Source: Bostrychus sinensis (Eukaryota > Chordata > Actinopteri > Gobiiformes > Eleotridae). Taken from it: a stretch of DNA of 64,000 bases. Positions within the stretch are counted from its first letter, which is position 1; each line of letters starts with the position of its first letter. Shown here in pieces: positions 10,156 to 20,710 of the stretch. Under the pieces are notes generated by a model. The model ran no database searches, had not been told where the DNA came from, and saw only the letters and a list, made by a program, of their open reading frames with translations. The position numbers and the translations under genes are program-made. Where the stretch lies: contig CM036253.1 of NCBI GenBank assembly GCA_020698575.1, forward strand, positions 35,781,219 through 35,845,218, given 5' to 3'.

Positions 10156-12465
10156 ATTGAGCTCACTGTCCTTCCTCATAACCCCATACTCTCAGATCAC
10201 TTTCTAATTACCTTTCAGTTTATACTCAAAGACTTTACTGTCCCAATGAACAAAACCCAGATTAGAAGAACATTATCAGACCAATCTGTGTCAAAGTTTA
10301 AACACATATTTAAGCCAATATTTAGTACAATGTTGAGTGAGTTTGTTGAGAACAGCTCCCATAGCTCGAGTCCCAGTAAAAGTGATCAGTTTGTTGACAG
10401 CGCCATGCAGTCTTTAAAGACAGCTCTAGACAATGTAGCTCCATTAAAACAAAAGGTTGTTAGGCCGAATCGAGTAGCACCATGGTTTAATGCTGAAACA
10501 CGTTTCCTTAAACAAGAAACCCGTAAATTAGAAAGGCTATGGCGTCACTCCAGCTCAAAGCAGTCTCTGAATGCCTGGAAATATAGTCTTTTAAATTATA
10601 AAAAATCTCTGCGTGAGGCCAAAACCAGATACTATTCAACTTTAATAGAAGAAAATAGGAACAACCCTAGGTTTCTGTTCAGCACTGTAGCCAGGCTGAC
10701 CACCAGTCACAGCTCAGTAGAACCCTGTATCCCTGTTACTCTCAGCTGTGAAAACTTTCTTCAATTCTTTAATGACAAAATCACAAGTATTAGAGACAAA
10801 TTAAATAATACTCTCCCTACGATCAGCTCAGAGCAAGCCAAAGCTGTAAAAATGGAGGCCACTTTAAAACCATCTGTAACGTTAGACTGTTTCATCGCTG
10901 TAGATCAAACTGAGATAACGTCAGTCATTATGTCCTCCAAAACCTCAACTTGTCTTCTAGACCCAATTCCTACCAAACTTTTTAAAGAAACTCTCCCCCT
11001 AATTAATGAACCTATACTGACTATAATAAACACCTCCTTAGAAACAGGTTATGTGCCACAGTCTTTTAAATATGCAGTTATTAAACCGCTTCTGAAAAAA
11101 CCCAGTCTAGATCCTGACATTTTAGCCAACTACAGACCAATATCAAATCTCCCTTTTATTTCAAAAATCCTAGAAAGAGTTGTAGTTAAACAGTTATGTC
11201 GCCACCTACAGGACAATAGCTTATTTGAAGATTTTCAGTCAGGTTTTAGACCCCACCATAGCACAGAAACTGCATTAGTCAGAGTCACAAATGACTTGTT
11301 ATTAAGTTCAGACAATGGACTGGTCTCAATCCTAGTTCTGTTAGATCTCAGTGCAGCCTTTGACACCATTGACCACAGCATCTTACTCCAGAGATTAGAC
11401 TGTGACATAGGGGTCAGAGGAACCGCCCTCTGCTGGTTTAAATCATACTTATCAGACAGGTACCAGTTTGTTAGTGTAAATGAACATTCCTCATAGTGCA
11501 GTAAAGTTAGCTATGGAGTGCCGCAAGGCTCAGTACTTGGACCCATTCTGTTCATGCTTTACATGCTGCCTTTAGGAAACATAATCAGAAAACATGGCAT
11601 TAATTTTCACTGTTACGCAGACGATACACAGTTGTATTTATCAATTAAACCTGATCAGAATGACCGCGTTGAGAAACTTAGCGCCTGTGTGAGAGACATA
11701 AAGACCTGGATGACAATTAATTATCTCCTCCTAAACCCAGAAAAAACAGAGGTCATTATACTAGGCCCCAAAAAGCTGAGAGATGCTCTGTCTGACCAGA
11801 TAGTCTCCCTGGACGGTGTCAGTGTAGCCTCAAGTTCTACTGTGAGAAACTTAGGAGTTTTATTTGATCAAGATTTATCATTTAAGGCTCATATAAACCA
11901 AGCCTGTAAAACAGCATACTTTCACCTACGTAACATAGCCAAAATCAGAAATATTTTATCTAAAAATGATGCTGAAAACCTTGTCCATGCGTTTGTTACA
12001 TCTAGGTTAGATTACTGTAACTCTCTGCTGGCAGCGTGCCCTAAAAACTCATTAAAATGTTTTCAGCTTGTTCAAAACGCAGCAGCAAGATTATTAACAG
12101 GAACTAACAGGAGAGAACATATTACTCCTGTGCTAGCTTCACTTCACTGGCTTCCAGTTGAATTCAGAATTAGGTTTAAAATCCTTCTCCTGACTTACAA
12201 GGCCGTAAATGGTATGGCCCCATCCTACATTAATGATGTTATAGTGCCATACCAACCAAGCAGGGTACTGCGCTCACAAAATGCAGGGCTATTAGTGGTT
12301 CCCAGGGTTTCTAAAAGTACAGTTGGAGGTAGAGCCTTTAGTTACCAAGCTCCTGTTTTATGGAATCAGCTTCCAGTTCATGTTAGAGAGGCAGACACAG
12401 TCTCTACATTTAAGGTTAGGCTTAAAATGTTCCTCTTTGAGAAAGCTTATGGTCAGGCCAGCTAG
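10156..12465 (+). pseudogene. L2 LINE ORF2: endonuclease C-terminus + reverse transcriptase, one in-frame stop
   Basis: The frame encodes the C-terminal end of an APE-type endonuclease (LSDHFLITFQF), a linker, and a full reverse transcriptase domain. Motifs include YRPISNLPFISKILERVV, FQSGFRPHHSTETAL, LLDLSAAFDTIDH, GVPQGSVLGPILF and the catalytic CYADDTQLY (YADD at 11614-11625). The C-terminal region has the L2/CR1-typical LASLHWLPVEFRIRFK and RAFSYQAPVLWNQLPV. The only break is TAG at 11494-11496, where the minus-strand copy at 52-55 kb has a glutamine codon. Both halves are in the same frame. The product would act on its own RNA in target-primed reverse transcription. Young but inactive. 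Confidence 0.9.
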
Positions 12466-12779
12466 GAACAGGGTTAATTCCACAGTTGAACCTAGGCTGC
12501 TCCAGGAGCTAGAAGCTGGGGGAAGTATGGTGCACTGAGCCTCTGTCCTCTGGTTTCATCTGCTGCTCCTCTTCTACCACTGTGATTAATATAATGAAAT
12601 ACTCTATATCTCCAATCAGTTCATTGCTATTCACAAGTTGTCCCTCTCTCCCGCTCCCCTCTGGGGAGTGGGGACTGTTTCAGATGCCTGGCTGCTGGCA
12701 GATGTCCCAGTGATGATTGGATCTTAGCTGACCCCATCTGTGCTCCTGTCCCGACCTGTGTGCCCTCAACCTCACCTCT

Positions 12780-13015
12780 AAGGATTTCCCGGATCTACCT
12801 CAACCCACTCACCTGTCTGGATGAGGCCCACCTGCTGCATCCTGGATTTCCCGGACCTATCTCTCTCCACCCACCTGTCTGGATGAGGTCCCTGCTGCAG
12901 CCCGGATCTCCCGGACCTATCTCGCCCACTTACCTGTCTGGATGAGGCCACCTGCTGCATCCTATGGACTTCCTCAACCTATCTCACCCACTCTCGTCTG
13001 GATGAATCCTTACAG
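12780..13015 (+). repeat. Imperfect ~58-bp tandem repeat in the L2 3' UTR
   Basis: About four diverged units share CACCTGTCTGGATGAGG, CCTGCTGCATCC and CCCGGACCTATCTC. A single unit of the same type remains at 32.13-32.18 kb, so the repeat belongs to the LINE family rather than to this locus. Confidence 0.75.
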
Positions 13016-13362
13016 AGCTGATCTATGATCCTATAGATGAACTAAGGGACTAACAGTCCTAGATGCATTGCCTGTCCGTCCTGGGAGAGGATCTCTCCTT
13101 CAATATGGGCTCCATAAGGTTTCTTCTTTTTTCCCGTACCTGGGTTTTTTAGGAGTTTTTCCTTACCGAGAAGGAGGGTCTAAGGACAGGAGTGTCCTGG
13201 GTCTATTTAGTTTAGTGTAGTTATTGTTTGTGCTGATTGTGTGTTAAGTCTGATTGTGTGTTTATGTTTGATCAACTGTTTGTGAAGCCCTTTGAGGCGA
13301 CTTTTGTTGTGATATTGGGCTATACAAATAAATCTGAATTGAATTGAATTGAATTGACAGCA

Positions 13363-13365
<3 letters not shown>

Positions 13366-13419
<54 letters not shown>
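13366..13419. repeat. (TA)n microsatellite
   Basis: About 27 TA units just after the L2 tail, perhaps grown from the LINE tail or target site. Confidence 0.97.
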
Positions 13420-13424
<5 letters not shown>

Positions 13425-14118
13425 AATAAAAATGACAGGAATGACAGGAATCCACCATGTTTGTTTAGAAAACAGGTCATTTGTGCACTGCTTATGTCCT
13501 GCCCTTCATTTCTCTGATTGGCTACTTTGTCTTTGTTTCACCCATAGAAACAAACCTTATGCCTAGGGGTACAGACTAACTTCTTAGTAAAGCATAGGAA
13601 AATAGTTTTTCTGGCCAGTCTAGTGTGTGACCCTTGTGTGACCCCTGTGTGACCCCTGTGTGACCCCTGTGTGACCGCCCACTTGGCTTGACTGGTTTTC
13701 CTTCTGTTCTTCATTTCCTCTCCCTTTTGGCCGCTCTGCCATGACAAATACCTAAGAAATAAAGCCATCGCTGGCTTGTTGGTGGCTAACTGAAACATGT
13801 CACTTTTTCGCAATAACCCAATACTTCAAGGACACCAGGATGGTTCTTCTATTCTTGCAAGGCTGGTTTATCAACTCAATCAGTAGCTTAATAAAAAGAC
13901 CTGCACAGAAAGTCTGTATGAGCACCCCTCCTCCTCCCTGTCTCCCTGTGGGTTATCTAAAGGTCTGTCCTTCACTAACTGTTCATACTTATACAAATAA
14001 CAAACCCTCCACAGGCCCAAAGTAGCTGGGCTAGCTTTGTCTCTAAGATGTGTTTTTAGCTCCACCTTTTAGCGGCTGTTCTTGTAGATCAGAGAAGTAG
14101 GTAAATGCTTACAATATT
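13420..14118. other. No gene; short 11-bp tandem repeat at 13624-13675
   Basis: TGTGACCCCTG is repeated about five times at 13624-13675. The remainder is unremarkable non-coding sequence. Confidence 0.6.
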
Positions 14119-14635
14119 TTAACCCTCATCCAACCAAGTAGGGTAAAATATGACCCCGGGCGTATATTTTTTGTCATATCTCAGTGAGTGCTTTATTTTA
14201 TGGCTCTGATTTTTTATTCCTTTGTTGGTTTACTTTTTGTCTACAGCTTTCTATAGTTGTTTTTGGTTTCTGATGTAATTTGTGAATTGTATAACACAAA
14301 CATATCAGGGCTGCTGATGACCCCAGTCAAGTACCTGTTTTTGCCTATGTATTTTTAATGTTTTTAATCACTTTAATTAGATTTTCTTTGACAAAATATC
14401 AATATTTGATATGCAACACACCAGAGAGAGTTCAGGGGTTCACTGTCTGCCATTTTTAAGTTTGTCCAGGTTTACTGAGGCCCTCAGATCAAAATATGGG
14501 TCTCATTCTGGGCTCTAATTGAGGCAGAAAACTATTATTGTTTATAATTTAAGGAAAGTCTATAATTGCAAGTGTCTAAATACGCAGAATATATGCAGAC
14601 TTACCAAAGTAATTTACAAACAGAATCTTTGGTCA

Positions 14636-14962
14636 CACTTTATTTTTATATACCTGTGTAATAATTTAATATAATGTACCACCTATTAAGCATTAACTAA
14701 GTGCTAATTAGCATGCTAGTTAGTGGATTAGCTCATAATTTGTAATAATAAAGCACCTTTTAATCCCTTATTTTGTGTGACCATATTCTACAACTAATTA
14801 CCAATTAACCAACATTTTCCCATTAATAAACTTATAATTCCTGCTCATTAGTGGGAAGTAAAAAAGTTGTTGGACACAAATTATGATCTTAATAAGCTTT
14901 ATGGCGTATGAGCATTATTAGAGAATAGTACCACAAAAAGTGGCCCTTAAAATACAGTGTTT
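14636..14962. mobile_element. Insertion within TTAA element copy 1 (GGTCACACTTTAT-type)
   Basis: This block is absent from copy 2. It begins TGGTCACACTTTATTTTTAT, the common fish terminus also seen at 6714 in reverse, and ends near TAGTACCACAAAAAGTGGCC. No coding sequence. The exact right border is uncertain. Confidence 0.45.
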
Positions 14963-15040
14963 CTGAATCTTTTTACATGAAATGAGAATTAACACATCAC
15001 TAATAAAGACTAAAGAGAGAAAATTACATTATTTTGCTGC

Positions 15041-15085
15041 TTTGTTTGTTTGTTTGTTTGTTTGTTTGTTTATTTGTTTGTTTTT
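15041..15085. repeat. (TTTG)n microsatellite
   Basis: About ten TTTG units inside the 3' part of TTAA element copy 1; copy 2 has only two or three at the matching place. Confidence 0.9.
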
Positions 15086-15270
15086 ACTGATTTCTATCCA
15101 TGGGGTACAATGTGACCCCACTTAGTAATATATGTATGTTAGGAGTATTGATTATGAGTGACACTTTAGGACTGGTTGGTATGAGAAGGGTGAATGAGCT
15201 GAGGTAGAGGAGACACATGCCATGGCACAGAAGAGCTGAGGGTGCGAGAAAGAGGAGCGCAGCAGTCTCT

Positions 15271-15271
<1 letters not shown>

Positions 15272-15350
<79 letters not shown>
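15272..15350. repeat. (CA)n microsatellite
   Basis: About 39 uninterrupted CA units. Confidence 0.97.
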
Positions 15351-15352
<2 letters not shown>

Positions 15353-16470
15353 TTATTTAAGTAGGGACAGTTAATGAACATATTCCTGATATGGAACTAT
15401 GATTCTAGCCAAAGGCTAATCTCTATCTGTTGTCCCCAAACAGGATGATGTAAACATACGGTACAACTACAATCAAATACAAGTAGTAACAATAACATAG
15501 AGGAACAGATAGACACAAAGGAAGATCAGGCTCATGTCCACAGACACAGATGTGGTTGATTAAAGGAGGGCACATAGACTGAGATACTTGCTGGAGGAAT
15601 ACATCCTGTCCTAATGTATCATAAGTGCCATATTGTATTTCAGACAGTTGATATAATTTAGGTGCTGTAGTGCATTGCACATAACTCCAGAAAAAGTCCA
15701 ATAAAGGACTGCAGTATTGTGACCCTTGTGCTTGAGCTCCACCCACATTTTTGAGACAACCAGTTGCCAGTGAGCAGTGTCCACAGACCACCTTTTTTGA
15801 AGACTGAGTACTGAGGTGGAGAAATACAAAAAGGAGGGCTCTGAGAGGCACATAGCTGCAGTCTTTGAGAATCCATTCTGCTGCATTGCGCCTATTCCCA
15901 GCCCTATGTGAAGAGGCAGTTTGTGTAAGAGTATGTATGGTATACTGTATGTATGGGTGGATGCAGACATGATGGCAGCATCACAGTATTGGGTGGTCCT
16001 GTTGGCATTAGCAGTCCTACCCACAAAAGCATCAGAGTGAACAGAACTCTCAGACAAATGTGTTTATAGCACTATAGTTACATATTCTATGTACATGTTG
16101 ATATTGTCACTATGTTTAATTATTTTTTCATCAAATGTACAGTGTCTAGAAGTGCTCCCTCTCCTTAAAAAGATTCCAAAAGAAAACCATCAAAGTAATT
16201 CACCAATTCCTATGACTAAGCAAATCTAGGAAAGTGCACTGCATTCACAATAAACAATTGCCATCGTCTATGGACATATAAAATAAAATGTAATTTTTTT
16301 ATAAAATAAATCACATAATATTTAGAAAAGATCTCAAGATATTTGCTTTTATTTTGGGTGTTTACCCACAGACAATTAGCTTGCAGCAGTCAGGAGGTAA
16401 TGTTAGAAGCAGCACTGTTGTAAAGACAGAAATGTCTCTGAACCATGAGATTAATGTAAACATAAGTATC
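15351..16470 (-). other. Possible old LINE remnant (15351-16060, minus strand); otherwise nothing
   Basis: The minus strand holds loosely open frames of up to 148 codons (15611-16057) and ends near the (CA)n tract with AACTGTCCCTACTTAAATAA, a sequence of the kind seen at 3' ends of dispersed fish retroelements. No reverse transcriptase motif is visible, so this is weak. 16061-16470 is unremarkable. Confidence 0.25.
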
Positions 16471-16613
16471 TACAGTTAGGTCCACATTTGGACACTGAAA
16501 CAAGTTTTGTTATTATATAACTGTATTTTGAATATATTTTGGTCAAAAGACTAAAACAAACTAAACTAACAAACGTCTGTCAATGTCCAAATACTTATGG
16601 ACCTAGCAATGTA
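16471..16613. mobile_element. Tc1/mariner-type MITE with TA flanks
   Basis: A ~140-bp element with ends CAGTTAGGTCCA...TTTGGACA and TGTCCAAATACTTATGGACC, which are inverted copies, flanked by TA at 16471-16472 and 16612-16613. One end of the same family is present at 27711. No coding sequence. Confidence 0.75.
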
Positions 16614-16655
16614 AAATCTGCTGCTTCCCTTCAGGATGTGCACAGCTGTGTGGAT

Positions 16656-16986
16656 CAGTCAGAGAGTCAGAGTCAGAGAGGTGTTCTGAGGTCAGAGAGG
16701 TCAGAGAGGTTTTCTGAAATCAAAGAGTGTGGTGAGGTCAGAGAGGTCAGAGAGGTGTTCTGAGGTCAGAGAGGTCAGAGAGGTGTTCTGAGGTCAGAGA
16801 GGTGTTCTGAGGTCAGAGAGGTGTTCTGAGGTCAGAGTGGTCAGCAAAGTGTTCTGAGGTCAGAGAGGTCAGCAAAGTGTTCTGAGGTCAGAGAGGTCAG
16901 CAAGGTGTTCTGAGGTCAGAGAGGTGTTCTGAGGTCAGAGAGGTGTTCTGAGGTCAGAGAGGTGTTCTGAGGTCAGAGAGGTGTGC
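16656..16986. repeat. Minisatellite GAGGTCAGAGAGGTGTTCT
   Basis: A ~19-bp unit (GAGGTCAGAGAGGTGTTCT) with 11-bp GGTCAGAGAGG sub-repeats, about 15 copies with point variants such as CAGCAAAG. Confidence 0.9.
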
Positions 16987-17007
16987 TGGGGTCACGTCTC
17001 ACTACAC

Positions 17008-17686
17008 ATAGGGCCAGATTTATCAAAGGTTTGCGTGCACGTTAACTGAATAATATGCGCTAAAATTGGAGCAAACCCAGACGCAGTTGAGATTTGCGTG
17101 TCTTACAGGAGCAGAGCGAACGCAATGCAGATTTTGCTCCTATGACCTAATGAATCTGTAAACTGAGGCGTTCTTCCCAGAGTGCGCAAAATGGAAGGCA
17201 GAGAAAATGCAAATTCATTCATTTACCACCCGCAATATTATTTATCAAGGCTCACCATGACTTTGCGTGCAAAAATAGCGTATAAATGTAGCACGTTGGA
17301 GAAGGACGTGCTAATCTTTTGCACAGATATGGCTGCTGTGATTCGTGTGAGACAAAGGAGAAGAAATGAAGAAATACGTAGGGTTAGAGTGTTTGCTACG
17401 CTTGCAGAGCTATTTGCCATGATGGATGAAAAAATTATTCACCAGCACTTTCAGCTATTCTTAGTTAAATTTTTGCTTCCGTTTGTGTTCCACTTCCACA
17501 CCTTCCATGACACAAAACAATACATGCAATGATTCCGTTTAAATAGTTCCACCCCATCTGTTTGCACCTGTCACCGGCCACGCAATTTGTCTTAGTAATT
17601 CACGCGCAACACGCCCATTAATAGCGGCCGCATATTTTCTCACTGCACTCGCAGTTTAACACCCATCTTAGTAAATATGGCCCATA
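17008..17686 (+). mobile_element. Small Harbinger element, 673 bp, with 3-bp target duplication
   Basis: The element 17011-17683 has inverted ends GGGCCAGATTTATCAAAG and (reverse complement of the right end) GGGCCATATTTACTAAGATG, typical of Harbinger-derived fish MITEs. ATA directly repeats on both sides (17008-17010, 17684-17686). It contains a short remnant of a transposase reading frame. Confidence 0.75.
17182..17532 (+). pseudogene. HARBI1-like Harbinger transposase N-terminal remnant
   Basis: A 116-codon frame sits inside the small Harbinger element. Residues from about 49 (MAAVIRVRQRRRNEEIRRVR) resemble the basic N-terminus of HARBI1-like nucleases. The catalytic DDE region is absent, as the element ends 150 bp later. 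The frame is probably a relic of the autonomous parent kept by internal deletion. Identification rests on a short low-complexity basic stretch, so it is moderate only. Confidence 0.5.
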
Positions 17687-17921
17687 CAGTGCAAACTGAG
17701 TCACTTCACATACCCACAATGCCTTTGTGTAAACATGACAATTAGACAATGGCTCACATTACCACCATCATCATCATGTCCCATCACCTTATGAGTTTTC
17801 TTCATCTGACCTTGGACTTTATTCATTCCATTATAATGAACATCTATATGATCAATATGGGCCCTAAGCAGATACAGTCAAACACAGACTGTGGATTTAT
17901 TTGTTCATAGCATTAAGCTGA

Positions 17922-18953
17922 TTAACCCTCATCCGACCAAGTCGGGTAAAATGTGACCCCAGGCATAAATCCATCCATCCATCTGATTTTTCATGACGCT
18001 GTCAGGCTACTTGTTGTCTATGGCTTCATATACTTGTTTTTGGTTTTTCATGTAATTTGAGAATTTTATAAACACAAACGTATTGGGATCGCTAATGACC
18101 CCAGTCTAAAGTACCTATTTTCTGCTATGAATTTTTTAATGCTTTTACAACTTTAATTCAATATTTGATGTACAACACACTAGAGGGAGGTTAGAAGCTC
18201 AATGTCTGTCATTTTTATGTTTGTCCAGGTTTACTGAGGCCCACAGGCGCATACTGTCCACACACAACAAAGAGGATCCTGTGGTCACATACGGGCCTCT
18301 TTCTGGGCTCTGACTGAGGAAAAAAAAAACTTCTTCTTAAAGTAAAAATAATTATAAGAATCACTAAAGGTTCTGACCAAGTCGGAACGGACCAGGAACA
18401 TGTCTGAAGTCACCCAGGTCCTGGTCTGGTCTTACACAGACTGGACAATCCTGGTCTCAAGAACCATACCATTAGAGCGCCTCCTACAGGAGCCACAAGA
18501 AACAAAACACATGCAGCTTGTTCAGACAAACTGTCTGCAGCATTTTAGATCAGAGAGAAAGCCCAGAGTTTCAACAGCAGGACAATAATTATTCTATATT
18601 TGAGTGAATATGGCCCATCCACTTTTAACCATAAAAAATTGTCAAAATCTAAGTTTCCTTTGTGTTTTTCTAAACTAAACCACAGAATGAAGAGTGGTGA
18701 AGGAGCTGTCTTTGTATTTGCTGTGGATTGTTCCTGACATAACTTTTTATTAAAGTATATCATCTTGGTGTTTTAAATATGCAAATCACATGAAATTTAC
18801 CAAAATAATAATTTACAAACAAAACACTTGACTTGAAATGTGAAGCCGTCGCTAACAAAGACTAAAGAGAAAAAAATACCAGCTTTTTGCTGTTTTGTTT
18901 CTTTCTTATGTTTTTATCTGTGGGGTACAAGGTGACCCCATTTTGAAGGTTAA
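17922..18953. mobile_element. TTAA-flanked non-autonomous DNA element, copy 2 (1,024 bp)
   Basis: TTAA at 17922-17925 and 18950-18953 flank the element. The left end is CCCTCATCCGACCAAGTCGG and the right end is GGGGTCACCTTGTACCCC when read from the other strand, with ACCCTCA/CCTTCA-type termini. It shares its whole interior with copy 1 at 14.1-15.1 kb. The only frames (18400-18588, 18545-18763) are short and unrecognised. Confidence 0.6.
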
Positions 18954-19319
18954 CACACATGCATATTTTTGGGATCTTGTGACATTTGCTTTCCCATTAT
19001 TAGTATGAGTATTGAGAGAATTGTTTTGCACTGCATGTGTATTATTGAGCTCTCGTTCATCAGAAGGCACAAACTGAATGGGAGGAGGTGAGCAGTCGAG
19101 TGGTTGGAGAGCTGAGTCCTGAGTGAAACAGGTTAAACAAAGACACACATCTGAGTTTGATGCCAGATGCTCAGCTCTTCTTGACTCAACCATCTCCATT
19201 TTATCAAGGCTTGAGACCAGCGCCTTTTGTTTTTGGCTCCACATTTGGGAATCAAAGCCCTGCACCAAAAGAAGCTTATTTATCAAATCTAAAATAACAT
19301 GTTATAACCCCAACTGCTC

Positions 19320-19562
19320 ACACCAGAAAGCAGATCTAAACCAGGACAAAACCAGGTCTGAAGTAGGTCTGAACCACGTCAGAACCAGGACTAAACCAGG
19401 ACTGAACCAGATCTGAACCAGGATTAGCTCCAAACAGAAAACAGACCTAAACCAGAACTACACAAAGACTAAACCAGTTCTAAATCAGAACTAAACCAAG
19501 ACTAAACCAGGTCTAAACCAGGTCTAAACCAGGACTAAACCAGGACTGAACCAGGTCCAAGC
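19320..19562. repeat. Minisatellite ACCAGGACTAAACCAGGACTG-like (~10/20-bp unit)
   Basis: About 20 variants of the decamer ACCAGGACTA / ACCAGGTCTA are repeated in tandem. Confidence 0.9.
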
Positions 19563-19840
19563 CAGCACACATCTTTATGTTGACTCTAAGCTGAGGTCTG
19601 GAGAGATCAACAGTCTGGCACCACAGCCCTGCTCTGTCAGTTAACCCTCCTGCCAGCCCCAGTATTGTCCAAATGAAAAGTGCATTGAAGAGTGGATTCA
19701 GCACTTCCTCTGGACCAGAGTCTGAGCCCAGCCCCAGACCAGCTCAGCACCACAGGGGAACTATACAAGACATGCTGTCAGTTAAGGACAAGTTATTTAA
19801 TATAGACACAATTGAGGCTATAAAGTTACAGCGGTGGATG

Positions 19841-19850
19841 CACTGGGGGG

Positions 19851-19881
<31 letters not shown>

Positions 19882-19976
19882 AACTCAAAAATCTTGAGGG
19901 ATCCTATTGCCTTGAGTTTTTAGTTATTTTTTTGTTTTGTTTTGTTTTGTTTTGTTTTGGGGGTTTTTACAGTGTG
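19841..19976. mobile_element. Short hairpin element of the CACTGTAAAA family with (AAAAC)n arms
   Basis: (CAAAA)n on the left and (GTTTT)n on the right are reverse complements, around a core with CAAAAATCTTGAGGGATCCT and TTGAGTTTTT. The right end is TTTTTACAGTG. The core and end match the larger elements at 35774-36336 and 46580-46687. Confidence 0.6.
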
Positions 19977-20269
19977 GGAATGCATATACAGGACTGACTA
20001 CTGTCAGGAAACATTAGTCAGGTTTCACAAAATAAAGAGATTATGTAAAAACATTACATTTATTGTGGAATTGTTTCCTATCATGCACACATTTAGATTG
20101 AACAGCTCAGTGCTTCACAGTGTTTACTGTTAAAATCCATTCTAATGACCCCATTTGCAGCAGTGCATGGTTTAGTCTTCGCTCCTGGCTACTTCTCCAA
20201 ACCAGGAGTACGCTGGAGGGTTTACATTTGCTCCATAAAGGGTTGCCATTAACTGAGTTTAAGAAACCT

Positions 20270-20345
20270 CCTGAGATCTCAGCAGTCCACTGAGAAGACC
20301 TGGAGCTGTCTGTGGTGTTGAAACACTGACATTGCTCTTGTCCAT
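20270..20345. repeat. Single copy of the ~75-bp satellite unit
   Basis: GACCTGGAGCTGTCTGTGGT...GAAACACTGACATTGCTCTT matches the array at 21.8-22.45 kb. Confidence 0.7.
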
Positions 20346-20586
20346 AGATATGAACAGGAGATACTGCATTTGCAGCTGTTGCCTATTGGAGTGTTGCAAC
20401 ATAACAGTCAATATTTTTGGATGGCCCATTTTCACCTACTCACAGTATTAATCAATGGATCAAGAGGTCTATCAAAGTTTATATTTCATGGATTTTCAAC
20501 CGATTCTAAAGTTTTTAAAGTTTGATTTGTTAAAAATGTGTGCTTATGACATAGCATATATTTGTGAAGTTAAAAGTGCAGTTTTT

Positions 20587-20710
20587 GCAAAAGTAATAAA
20601 AAGTAGGATCTGCACAACAACAACAGGTGCCCGAAATGTCATTTGTGGTGAAAAATTAAAATTGGAGCTAAAAGCATTGTTGTGCAGATTCTACTTTTTA
20701 TTACTTTTGC
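20587..20710. repeat. 34-bp inverted repeat (hairpin)
   Basis: The arm 20587-20620 (GCAAAAGTAATAAAAAGTAG...) and arm 20678-20710 (...CTACTTTTTATTACTTTTGC) are reverse complements with one mismatch and a ~57-bp loop. AAAAGTGCAGTTTTT also recurs outside each arm. Confidence 0.85.

Larger units (their letters stand above)
10156..13357 (+). mobile_element. L2-clade LINE (Maui-like), 5'-truncated, long copy 1
   Basis: Homology with the second copy starts at GAGCTCACTGTCC near 10156, inside the endonuclease region. It runs through reverse transcriptase and a ~890-bp 3' UTR to the TGAATTGAATTGAATTG tail at 13334-13357. The 5' truncation is the usual outcome of target-primed reverse transcription. 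It inserted beside the element ending at 10120, and a (TA)n tract follows the tail. Confidence 0.9.
14118..15120. mobile_element. TTAA-flanked non-autonomous DNA element, copy 1 (piggyBac/Kolobok-like)
   Basis: It starts after TTAA with CCCTCATCCAACCAAGTAGG and ends near GGGGTACAATGTGACCCC. The interior matches copy 2 at 17922-18953 in order: GTTTTTGGTTTCTGATGTAA, the TGATGACCCCAGTC block, ATTTACAAACA, and ACAAAGACTAAAGAGA-like sequence. It is ~1 kb, lacks coding sequence, and has lost the right TTAA. The TTAA target suggests piggyBac or Kolobok mobilisation; the transposase type cannot be decided here. Confidence 0.55.

Noticed and set aside
15423..16057. 142- and 148-codon minus-strand frames as a host exon
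   Set aside because: No domain, overlapping alternatives in several frames, and repeat-like 3' end.
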